Assembly (NCBI GenBank): GCA_028768545.1
Contig: CP054838.1
Coordinates: 2,473,501-2,537,500 of the forward strand
Direction of reading: 5' to 3'
Length of the DNA: 64,000 nucleotides
Source of the DNA: Desulfobacter sp.
Lineage (GTDB): Bacteria; Desulfobacterota; Desulfobacteria; Desulfobacterales; Desulfobacteraceae
Shown here one piece after another: positions 55,917-64,000 of the stretch. The translations under genes and the position numbers were made by a program. Each line of letters opens with the position of its first letter. The first letter of the stretch is position 1. Under the pieces are notes generated by a model. That model was given only the letters and a program-made list of their open reading frames with translations, had not been told where the DNA came from and ran no database searches.

Positions 55917-56141
55917 ATGCAAAATTTAATATTTATACTCATCTTGATTCTTTCTGTTTTTTATTTGGGTTATCTTTTTTTCTATGGCTTGTTTGCGGGA
56001 ATAATAAAAAGAAAAATACGGGATACCCATCATAAAACATTGTTTTATACTGAAAAAAAAGCAGCTTTGATCGGCGTATTTTATATGGTCTTATCAATAT
56101 CCGGTTTTGTGATTTTAGCTGTCGCCATAAAGTATTATTAA
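55917..56141 (+). CDS. Small membrane protein
   Basis: A 74-residue protein with two membrane helices (LIFILILILSVFYLGYLFFYGLF and ALIGVFYMVLSISGFVILAVAI) joined by a basic loop. GGGGGGC precedes the ATG. It follows the selenoprotein gene by about 50 bp. Function unknown. Confidence 0.6.
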   Translation: MQNLIFILILILSVFYLGYLFFYGLFAGIIKRKIRDTHHKTLFYTEKKAALIGVFYMVLSISGFVILAVAIKYY

Positions 56142-56170
56142 CTTTGAGCTTGCAAACATCAGAACGGTTT

Positions 56171-56398
56171 GTCGCTTTAACCCGCATATTTTACAAAGCG
56201 TTTTTGCCTTAACGGTAAGGCCAAGACCGAGAAGCCCTATTCCTTTACTGCGAGCGGACTGTAACGCAGCAGATGAGGTAAAACGCTTTGCCCGGAGGTG
56301 AGGTTTTGTATAATGGGAAACGACTTAAAAAATGACACAACCAGTTGCAATGAAATAACTTTTTGGCAAAATACTTAAAATTTCATGAAATATTCGGG
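56171..56398 (-). repeat. Dispersed structured intergenic repeat, copy B
   Basis: Reverse complement of the 18057-18277 repeat at high identity, with the inverted arms at 56195-56205 and 56280-56290. Relative to copy A it holds a short insertion containing TTTCATGAAA. The internal hairpins keep their stems while loop bases differ (for example GCCTT/AAGGC), a sign that the fold may matter. Confidence 0.75.
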
Positions 56399-56580
56399 TT
56401 AAAACACTCACCACTGAATTGCGGCGCCAAGTGAGCGACGAGTGAGGTGTATAAGTCATACTTCGCAGGGAGGAGCAAACGCAGGTAACCAAGAAGATGG
56501 TGCTGTGTGGTGGATCAGGGTTCATGAGATTGCCTTTTCAGGCTTATTTGTGTAAAGTTAATCAAATTCGCACAAAAAAG

Positions 56581-59456
56581 ATGCTGTATGACTCGCGCCA
56601 TGAAAAAAGGTTAAACAAAAAAATGCGCATTGCTATTGTTCATTTCATTTGGATTATATCTCTTGTTATCGCTTCGCCGTGTTCGGCAAGTGATTCAATC
56701 GTAAATTTAAGCCCCCGGGAAAAAGCCTGGATAAACCAGAATCATACTGTCCGGGTCCGGTTAGGCAATTCGCCGCCATTTATGCTGACTGATGGAAAAA
56801 TTCAGGGCATTGCCATAGATTATCTGACACAGATATTTGGTGTTCACGGTATTAAAATCAAATATGTTCATAGCTCTGAAGTAACCTGGCCCCAAGCACT
56901 TGAATATATAAAACAGCATGAGGTTGTGGACCTGGTTCCAACCGTAAAAATTACTGAAAAGCGCCAAAAAGATATGATTTTTACCGATGAGTATATCTTT
57001 GCTCCATGGGTTATATTCACCCGGTCAGATGCGGACTTTGTCAGTTCAATGAAGGATTTAAAAGGGAAAACCATTGCTGTTGAAGAGGGGTATGCAATGC
57101 ACCTGATTTTGAAACAAAATTATCCTGACATCAAGCTGAAAGTGGTTTCAGCCAGGCGGGAAAATTTTGCTCAAATCCCCATTAGAGATCTGTCCACAGG
57201 CTTGGCTGACGCCTATATCGGCAACCTCTTATCAACCACCTATACCATACAGACCAAAGGATACACAAATATAAAGGTGGCCGCCCCCACCCCGTTTGGC
57301 AATCACAACCAGGCCATGGGCATACGCTCTGACTGGCCGGAACTGGCCAGCATCATCAATAAAACACTGGCTTCCATGAGATCGGAGGAACATGCCGCCA
57401 TTTTGAACAAGTGGCTTTCTGTCCGGTATGAATACGGTATAGATAAAAATTATGTATTAAAATGGGTGTTGACTGTCACGGGAATTGCTCTGGTTCTAAT
57501 CGGCTTTGTTCTGGTCTGGAATAAACAGCTTAGAAATGAGGCCATTTCCCGTAAAAAAATGGAGACTGCTTTAAAGGATAGTGAATCCAAATTCAAGGCA
57601 TTGTTTAACAATGCCCAGGTTGCCCTGTTCAGGACCAGGATTTCAGACGGGAAACTGCTTGAAATCAATCAGCGATATGCCAACATGGCCGGGTATCAAA
57701 CGGTTGAGGACTGCATGGCCGAGTTTAATGCTGCCGATGCCTGGGCTGATGCCGGCCAAAGAACAAAACTTGTGGAAACCCTGAAAAAAAATGGATTTGT
57801 CCTTGATCATGAAACTAAAATCATTCGCAGGGATAAGGTTGCTTTCTGGATCGCTTTTTCTGCTACGATTTATCCTGAAAAGGGGTATATCGAAGGCTCA
57901 ATCGTTGACATCACCCAACGCAAGCATGCAGAAGAACGTTTTTTTAACAGCCGGCAGCTGCTCAATGAGGTGGGGAGTATTGCCAAAATCGGTGGATGGG
58001 AACATGACCTTATTACCCGTGAGGTCACCTGGACACGCGAGACCTATAAAATTGTTGAGATTGAATCCGGGGGGTCCCTGATGACCCTTTGTCCTGTTTT
58101 CCGCCAAAGGAGCGAAAAATTTTTGATAACGCCTATGGTTCAGCCATTGCCGACAGCCAGCAATTTGATCTTAAACTCAGGGCGGTTACGGCAAAGGGAC
58201 GGCACCTATGGGTCCGTGTTGTCGGCCGCCCGGAGTATAAAGACGGGGTCTGCGTAAAAATCAAGGGGATATTTCAAAATATAACTGAACAAAAACACGT
58301 GGAGATGCAGCTACAGCAAGCCCAAAAAATGGAATCCATCGGCCGGTTAGCAGGAGGCGTTGCTCATGACTACAACAATATTTCCAGCATTATTATTGGG
58401 TATTCTGAGTTGGCCCTGGAACAGGTAAGCCAGGAAGACCCGCTTCATAAAGACCTTCTGGAAATTTTAACAGCCGCAAACCGTTCAACAAAAATTACCC
58501 GGCAATTGCTGGCCTTTGCCCGCAAGCAGACCGTTGATCCCAAGGTCCTTGACCTGAACGATACCATCGGCGGTCTGCTCAAAATGTTTCGCCGGCTGAT
58601 CGGTGAAGATATTGACTTGGTCTGGCAGCCTGGAAAGGAGGTATGGCCGGTGAAAATTGATCCGACCCAGATTGACCAGATCATTGCAAATGTAGGTATT
58701 AATGCCCGGGACGCCATTGCTGACGTGGGCAAGATTACCATTGAAACTAAAAATATTTATTTTGATGCAAACTATTGTGCTGACCATGCCGGGTTTGTTC
58801 CCGGCGAGTATCTGCTGCTTGCTGTGAGCGACAATGGCAGCGGGATAGAACCCGATATTATGGATAATATTTTTGAACCCTTTTTCACCACCAAGGGGCT
58901 GGGCAAAGGCACCGGACTTGGGCTCTCTACAGTATATGGTATTGTCAAACAGAACAATGGATTCATCAATGTATACAGTGAGCCGGACAAAGGGACAACC
59001 GTCAGGATTTTTCTGCCCCGCCATGACGGCCGGGCGGTCAAAGCGTTTAGCGACGAGAACAAAGATATCCCCTTGAGCCGGGGTGAGACGGTCTTGATGG
59101 TTGAAGACGACGGGTCTATCCTGAAACTTGGGAAAAGAATGCTCCGGGAACTCGGGTATGTGGTCTTGTCTGCTTCCAGCCCATTGGAGGCGGTGGCCTT
59201 AGCTGAAAAAGAAGCGGGCCACCTCAACCTTTTAATAACGGATGTGGTCATGCCGGAAATGAATGGCCGGGAGCTGTCCGAAAAGCTTAAAAGTCTTTGG
59301 CCTGATCTCAAAATTCTTTTCATGTCCGGTTATACTGCTGATGTTATTGCCCATCGGGGGGTGCTGGACCATGGTGTCTTTTTCATCTCAAAACCTTTTT
59401 CTAAAAAAGAGATGGCCGTTAAGGTCAGAGAGGTCTTGGATAGTGAAGATGCCTGA
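56581..59456 (+). pseudogene. Hybrid sensor histidine kinase, frameshifted in a G run
   Basis: Two frames make one protein of about 950 residues. Order: signal/membrane segment (WIISLVIASPCSA); SBP_bac_3 sensor (LSPREKAWINQNHTVRVRLG); membrane helix (WVLTVTGIALVLIGFVLVW); PAS; PAS; dimerisation helix with GGVAHDYNN; ATPase (NVGINARDAI, DNGSGIEPDI, KGLGKGTGLGLSTVYG); receiver with D in LLITDVVMPEMNG and K in SKPFSKK. The break is at a G6 run (58069-58074); a seventh G gives ESGGVPDDPLSCFPPKE and restores the second PAS. The start could be 56581 or 56623. It could be a phosphate source for the orphan Hpt, but that is guesswork. Confidence 0.85.
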
Positions 59457-59527
59457 CCCATGTTCAAAAAAAAAGATCTCCTGGGGGGGGGCTGCTAAAA
59501 AAGGGTGACACTCCTGGCGCTGGGGTT

Positions 59528-59788
59528 TCAGGTCTTGCCGTGGACGGCATCCATCTGCTGGATCAGGCTTAAGGCCTGGTCCTTGTACGTGGCGTGGCCT
59601 GCGTCCTGTTTTAAAATTTTTTTTAGCCCTGCCCCAAAGTCCGGCCCGTCAGGCGCATCTCCGTGCATAAAAAGGGATGTTTCATAGTTCTGGGCGATTC
59701 TTGCCGGCCGGATCAGTGTTTTTTCAAGCATCATGGCAAAATCAAGTTTGTTTGCAGCGCCCTGAGAAATCAGGGGGTGTATTTCCAC
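59528..59788 (-). pseudogene. Truncated protein of unknown function
   Basis: An 86-residue frame (GTG start without a ribosome site) ending MDAVHGKT. Protein-like (ANKLDFAMMLEKTLIRPARIAQNYETSLFMHGD). A short protein-like stretch just upstream in another frame (MESTPSGGFDGNVHNAVF) suggests the gene was longer and was cut and shifted near the IS630 insertion. I do not recognise the family. Confidence 0.45.
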
Positions 59789-59912
59789 GAGAAAACCGCA
59801 TTGTGTACATTGCCGTCAAAGCCACCAGAAGGCGTTGATTCCATATTTTTGCGCCGGGACACCTGGTCCTCTTTGCTGAACAGGAAATGGACTTTTATAG
59901 CAATGCCGATAA

Positions 59913-60437
59913 TTATTTATACATCCTGATAATTTCATCAATCGTTTCGTTTTCATTGTATTCACGGATGGTTTTTAGGGCCGCAAAATCGTGTTCAATC
60001 GGATTGAGATCCGGTGAATACGGGGGCAAAAACAAAAGAGCTGCACCAGTTCTTTCTATCAAATATTTGGTTTCTTCGCCCTTGTGGAAGGATGCGTTAT
60101 CCATCACAACGATATGATTATCGTTCAGATGTGGACTCAACTGGTGTTCGATCCAAGCATTAAAGATATCCGCATTGCATGTTCCCTGAAACAAAAATGG
60201 TTCTTCAAAACTATATTCGATGCGGGCAGCAATCAAAGACGTTCGAGGGTGCTTTGTTCCTGCAATCAAACCATGAACACGCTGCCCTTTGAGAGCATAT
60301 CCATAGCGACGAGTTGTATAAGGCGAAAAGCCGCTTTCATCAACATAAACAAACGTTTTGCAACGACGTATATAACGTTCACGAAGACGAAGATATGCCT
60401 TTCTTTTGCTGTCGCTTCGCTCCCTGTATCCCGTCAT
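59913..60437 (-). CDS. IS630 transposase, orfB (catalytic part)
   Basis: 174 residues with the DDE motifs of IS630: Asp in FVYVDESGFS, Asp in IVVMDNASFHKG and Glu in YSPDLNPIEHDFAALK. Probably made as a fusion with orfA through -1 slippage at A8G, seen on the minus strand as CG-A8-G just before the orfA stop; its own ATG overlaps that stop. Confidence 0.9.
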   Translation of the reverse strand: MTGYRERSDSKRKAYLRLRERYIRRCKTFVYVDESGFSPYTTRRYGYALKGQRVHGLIAGTKHPRTSLIAARIEYSFEEPFLFQGTCNADIFNAWIEHQLSPHLNDNHIVVMDNASFHKGEETKYLIERTGAALLFLPPYSPDLNPIEHDFAALKTIREYNENETIDEIIRMYK

Positions 60438-60745
60438 CTTTTTTTTCGAGTGATTCCGAGTTGTTTCATATTATACCAGATACAGGCACGGGATACTCCG
60501 AAATGCTGCGCCCTTTCCGATTGTGTCATGTCATCATTTGTCTCCACATGGAGGCGCAAAGCTTCCAGATCCAAACTTCGTGGTCCTTTTGGACCGGGTT
60601 TCTTGTATGACAAACCATCTTCGGCAGACGTCCAGTTGTGAACAATTCCACGGGATACATTAAACTGACTGGCAGCTTCCGTCTTGCTTCCTCCATTTTC
60701 TACAAAATCTATAACGCGTTTGCGTAAATCTGATGAATATCTCAT
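60434..60745 (-). CDS. IS630 transposase, orfA (DNA-binding part)
   Basis: 103 residues with two helix-turn-helix units: MRYSSDLRKRVIDFVENGGS / KTEAASQFNVSRGIVHNW and MTQSERAQHFGVSRACIWYNMK. It ends ITRKKR at the slippery A8G run, so the full transposase needs -1 frameshifting into orfB. Confidence 0.9.
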   Translation of the reverse strand: MRYSSDLRKRVIDFVENGGSKTEAASQFNVSRGIVHNWTSAEDGLSYKKPGPKGPRSLDLEALRLHVETNDDMTQSERAQHFGVSRACIWYNMKQLGITRKKR

Positions 60746-60889
60746 GGGGAAAATATAAGTTGTATAAATCCTTGTTCAAGTAATTGTTTGCTCTGCTATA
60801 CCTCCCCTTCAAGCCCTTGCGTTTTGCACGACACGGAAAAGAATGATGGTTCCATTTAAAAAAAATTAGCTGAGTGGTTAATTTATTAA

Positions 60890-60986
60890 ATGTCTTGACG
60901 ATGTTGTTGATATGTCTAAAAGTTATGTGTATAAAACTTTGAGTTTTAATAATGTTGAACATTGCTCGATCAAACAGGAGAAAATA
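60890..60986 (+). promoter_or_regulatory. feo promoter with palindrome
   Basis: TTGACG (60895-60900) and TAAAAG (60917-60922) are a plausible 16-bp-spaced promoter. The perfect inverted repeat AATGTTGAACATT (60951-60963) lies between it and the feoA site AGGAG. It may be an iron-regulator operator, but it does not match the standard Fur box closely. Confidence 0.45.
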
Positions 60987-61220
60987 ATGGGGACAATTAA
61001 TTTGCGGAAAATGCAGGTGAATCAAACCGGTGTGGTTACCTCGGTTAAAGCCTCCGGGGAACTGGGACGGCGGATCAGGGACATGGGCCTTGTGCCCGGA
61101 AAAGAGATACGGGTGCAGGGCAAAGCCCCTTTGCAAGACCCTGTGTCATTGAGGATCATGGGCTTTACCCTGACCCTGCGGAATAATGAAGCGGACCATA
61201 TTCTGGTGGAGGTAGATTAA
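60987..61220 (+). CDS. feoA: FeoA, ferrous-iron uptake accessory protein
   Basis: A 77-residue SH3-like protein ([33 protein letters not shown]) that supports FeoB. The ATG at 60987 follows AGGAG; the frame is open upstream but lacks a site. It ends 1 bp before feoB. Confidence 0.93.
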   Translation: MGTINLRKMQVNQTGVVTSVKASGELGRRIRDMGLVPGKEIRVQGKAPLQDPVSLRIMGFTLTLRNNEADHILVEVD

Positions 61221-61221
61221 G

Positions 61222-63382
61222 ATGAATACAGCCATTGCATTGGCGGGAAATCCCAATTCCGGCAAGACAACCCTTTTTAATGCACTTACAGGCGCACGGC
61301 AGCAGGTGGGTAATTACCCCGGGGTCACCGTTGAAAAAAAACAGGGGACCTGCGTCTCCGATGCCGGCCGGTTTGAGGTGGTTGACCTGCCCGGGACCTA
61401 TTCTCTGACCGCCTATTCTTTGGAAGAGGTGGTGGCCAGAGATTATCATTGTAAATGAAGAGCCCGATTATATTATCAATATCGTGGATGCCTCCAACCT
61501 GGAACGCAACCTTTACCTTACTATACAGTTTCTGGAAATGGGGGTACCGGTCTGCCTGGCCCTGAACATGATGGATGTGGCGGACAAGCGGGGGATCAAA
61601 ATCGATGTGGATAAATTATCCCGCTTGCTGGGGGTGCCGGTGATTCCTACGGTGGCCCGTGCCGGAAAAGGAAAGCCCGAACTTCTACAGGCCATTGCCG
61701 ACCAGACAGGATTGCCCCCAAAGCCTTTGAAAATCTCCTATGGTGCCGATATTGATCAGGCCCTGGATGAGATGGAAAAACTGATTCGTGACTCAGATTT
61801 CATGGTGCACACCTACCCGGCCCGGTGGACCGCCTTAAAATACCTTGAAAATGATGAACAGATCATTAAAAACGGCTTGGGTGAGAATAAAGCGGTGGCC
61901 ACGAAACTGGCCGGGGTGACCGCCCGTTTGGCCGCCCACCTGGCCATGACCCACGATACCCACCCTGAAGGGATGATTGCAGACCAGCGGTACGGGTTTA
62001 TCAATGCATTGCTCAAGCAGAATGTGGTGGCCTATGCCCATGACCGGAACCGGCTTCAGCGGTCCGACCAGATTGACAAGGTTCTGACCAACCGGTTTTT
62101 CGGGCCGTTGATCATGGTGGGCATTATTCTGGGGCTCTATCATTTTACCTTTACTTATTCTGTCTTGCCCACCCAATGGTTTGAAGCCTTTTTCGGCTGG
62201 CTCAAGGCCGCAGCAGAAGCAGGTCTTCCCGACAGCCTCTTAAAATCCTTTGTGATTTCAGGGATCATTGACGGGGTGGGCGGTGTTCTAGGCTTTGTTC
62301 CCCTGATCATGTTCATGTTTTTGGGGATCTCCTTTTTGGAGGATTCAGGATATCTTGCCCGGATGGCTTTTATGCTGGACCGGATCTTCAGGATGTTCGA
62401 CCTTCACGGCAGTTCTGTCATGGCCTTTATCGTGTCCGGTGGTATTGCAGGCGGCTGCGCTGTGCCCGGGGTCATGGCGGCAAGAACCCTGAAATCACCC
62501 AAGGAGCGCCTGGCCACCCTGCTCACGGTGCCCTTTATGAATTGCGGCGCCAAACTGCCGGTCTATGCCCTGCTGGTGGCGGCGTTTTTTGCCGAAAACC
62601 AGGCCCAGGTCATGCTCATACTGACCCTGATTTCCTGGGTCGGTGCCCTGCTGGTGGCAAAGCTGTTCAGGTCCACCATTATTAAAGGCGAAGCCACGCC
62701 TTTTGTCATGGAGCTTCCCCCTTACCGTCTGCCCACCCTGCAAGGACTGTTCACCCATACCTGGGAGCGGACCTGGCAGTACATGAAAAAGGCGGGCACG
62801 GTCATTTTGGGGATTTCCATCCTGCTCTGGGCCATGATGACTTTTCCCGGCCTTGATGCGGCAAAGGTATCAGAATTTCAGGCAAAACAAGAGGCCGTTA
62901 CCCAGGCCGTGCCTGCCCAGATCATGGCAGAACTGGATGCAGCTGCCGGGGATGATGAAACTCTCTCTGCCCAGGCCGGTTTGAAAAATTCAATTGCCGG
63001 CCGCATTGGTGTGGCCATGGAAGGGATATCCGGTCTGGCCGGATTTGACTGGCGGACCAATATTGCCCTGGTGGGCGGATTTGCCGCCAAGGAAGTGGTG
63101 GTCTCCACTCTGGGAACAGCCTATTCTTTGGGAGAAGTGGATCCCGAAGAGACCGGTTCCTTGGGGGAGCGGCTGAAGTCTGCACCCGGATGGGGGCCTG
63201 TTACGGCATTTTCTCTGATGATTTTCACCATTTTTTATGCCCCCTGTTTTATGACCGTGGTCTGTATTGCTCGGGAAACAGGGTCCTGGAAATGGGCCGG
63301 GTTTTCCGTGGCCTTTAACACGGTTCTGGCCTTTGGGCTGTCTGTATTGACCTTTCAGATCGGGTCTTTGATTTTTAATTAA
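61222..63382 (+). pseudogene. feoB: FeoB, ferrous-iron transporter, frameshifted in the G domain
   Basis: The front (61222-61458) holds the G1 motif GNPNSGKTT, switch [11 protein letters not shown] and G3 [11 protein letters not shown]. It ends at HCK-stop. The next frame carries on as [25 protein letters not shown], then NMMDVAD (G4), the membrane helices with two gate regions (GGCAVPGVMAARTL; NCGAKLPVYALLVAAFF) and GGFAAKEVVVSTL. One extra base at about 61447 (GATTAT-C-ATTGTA) explains the shift. If real, ferrous-iron uptake by this copy is lost; a sequence error is possible. Confidence 0.88.
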
Positions 63383-63403
63383 CAGTGCAAGGGAGATAAA
63401 TAA

Positions 63404-63574
63404 ATGGAAAACCTGATTGTATGGCTGATTGTGGCAGGGGCCTTTGGGTTCATCATCAAAGGATTTGTCAAAACCTATAAAGGGGAGGGCGGATGCACAG
63501 GCAACTGCTCCGGGTGTACTGGAAAGGGACCGGGAAACGCCTGTGACCCGGACAATATCTTTTTGAATAAATAA
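63404..63574 (+). CDS. FeoB-associated Cys-rich membrane protein
   Basis: A 56-residue protein with one membrane helix (LIVWLIVAGAFGFIIKGF) and a Cys-rich tail (GCTGNCSGCTGKGPGNAC). This is the small FeoB-associated protein common in anaerobes, taking the place of FeoC. It starts 22 bp after feoB, with GGGAG before its ATG, and is followed by a terminator. Confidence 0.85.
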   Translation: MENLIVWLIVAGAFGFIIKGFVKTYKGEGGCTGNCSGCTGKGPGNACDPDNIFLNK

Positions 63575-63588
63575 TTTTTGTTCTGCCC

Positions 63589-63646
63589 AATTTCCGCCAT
63601 TGTTTTTGATCCGATCTTTGGATTTTCAATGGCGGAAATTTTTTTT
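63589..63646 (+). terminator. Rho-independent terminator of the feo operon
   Basis: Perfect 14-bp stem AATTTCCGCCATTG/CAATGGCGGAAATT (63589-63602 and 63627-63640), then a T tract. Confidence 0.93.
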
Positions 63647-63767
63647 GGCCAGGGAAAAGTAAAACTTAGTATTGTCTTACCCAGATTTTTGATTATAGTA
63701 TATAAATGTGTTCAAAGAATCTTTGCACATCAGCCAAAACCTGAAAACAAGACATTGAGGTGACCCC

Positions 63768-64000
63768 ATGAGTGATGACAGCAAACCCATTACACCTGAA
63801 ATCGTTATTGATGAAGAAGAAAATGCCAAAGGGGATCTGGTTACCCAAAGTGTTAAACCCGATATTTTGTATCTGGTTCCCATCACCGGACGGCCCCATC
63901 TTCCGGCCCAGGTTCAGCCGTTGATTGTGAGCAAGCAGCGGTGGGAACCAACCCTGGTCAAAGCCTCCAAGGAATCCCAGAACCTTCTGGGACTTTCCTA
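63768..64000 (+). CDS. Lon-type protease, N-terminal part (cut by the window end)
   Basis: The first 77 residues of a longer protein. After an acidic start (DEEENAKGDL) comes a LON-type substrate-binding domain (DILYLVPITGRPHLPAQVQPLIV, with variations on the usual LPLRDxVxFPG..xPL). The ATG follows GAGGTG. Length and the protease domain cannot be checked here. Confidence 0.7.
   Translation, partial: MSDDSKPITPEIVIDEEENAKGDLVTQSVKPDILYLVPITGRPHLPAQVQPLIVSKQRWEPTLVKASKESQNLLGLS

Larger units (their letters stand above)
59905..60775 (-). mobile_element. IS630-family element
   Basis: Contains two overlapping transposase frames. Imperfect inverted sequences ATTTATACATCCTG (about 59909) and its partner around TTGTATAAATCC (about 60752) lie just outside the frames. 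Exact ends and the TA duplication were not resolved. Confidence 0.75.

Noticed and set aside
61441..61458. TGA in feoB as selenocysteine
   Set aside because: The frame after the TGA does not continue FeoB; the neighbouring frame does. It is a frameshift.

Overview
The window looks like a chromosomal segment of a sulfate-reducing member of the Desulfobacterota (Desulfobacterales-like). The evidence is a giant HdrA-like flavoprotein next to MvhD, MetV and MetF (reductive acetyl-CoA pathway electron transfer), UGA-encoded selenocysteine in at least three proteins, an acyl-CoA dehydrogenase, FeoAB, and a balanced base composition with TAA/TGA stops far commoner than TAG. No rRNA, tRNA or CRISPR array was recognised. 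The genus is inference.

Layout. 1-3.6 kb: IS256 copy 1, a Lar-like zinc ribbon, and an unknown gene split by an ISL3 element with a clean 8-bp target duplication. 3.6-4.2 kb: non-coding, with an array repeating every 18 bp. 4.2-6.4 kb: divergent MFS carrier and phosphonoacetaldehyde hydrolase (phnX) around a short regulatory region with two palindromes. 6.5-12.7 kb: a minus-strand operon of a NrtA/TauA-type ABC transporter with an unusual signalling side: a CheY receiver fused to a cytoplasmic NrtA-like binding domain, a very acidic protein and an Hpt protein; two of its genes carry nonsense codons. 13.2-17.9 kb: cheD broken by an ISKra4-family element (8-bp target duplication) that itself carries an IS4-type and an IS256 element. 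18.1-25.1 kb: UbiB-like kinase, phasin-like protein, acyl-CoA dehydrogenase, metallo-beta-lactamase-fold hydrolase and an AmpG-like carrier. 25.9-32.4 kb: hdrA(Sec)-mvhD(Sec)-metV-metF, closed by a terminator. 32.6-39.7 kb: YebG, a spermidine-synthase-like protein, a membrane-fusion protein plus RND pump, and a methyltransferase. 40.3-47.7 kb: a metal-chelate uptake cassette (TonB receptor, binding protein, FecCD permease, ATPase, nucleoside-recognition membrane protein, helical repeat protein, DUF2117-like protein). 48.2-50.8 kb: a small pseudopilin/prepilin-peptidase operon. 51-53.7 kb: a second IS4-type copy split by IS256 copy 3. 54.2-56.1 kb: RDD membrane protein and a zinc-ribbon/thioredoxin-like selenoprotein. 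56.6-59.5 kb: hybrid sensor kinase. 59.5-60.8 kb: gene remnant and IS630. 61-63.6 kb: feoA, feoB, Cys-rich Feo partner. 63.8 kb: start of a Lon-type gene.

Two themes stand out. First, selenocysteine: three in-frame UGA codons lie at redox or cluster positions and each is followed at the right distance by a hairpin of the bacterial SECIS type. Second, decay: the RND pump, TonB receptor, binding protein, uptake ATPase, feoB, sensor kinase, ABC permease and a NrtA-like gene each carry a single lesion, and insertion elements have hit cheD, an unknown gene and each other. Some single-base lesions lie in homopolymers and could be sequence errors; the deletions, Trp-to-stop changes and duplicated-target insertions look biological.

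The best candidates for undescribed biology are the receiver-NrtA signalling ABC operon, the zinc-ribbon UxxC selenoprotein, the metal-uptake cassette with DUF2117, and a structured intergenic repeat present at 18.1 and 56.2 kb.
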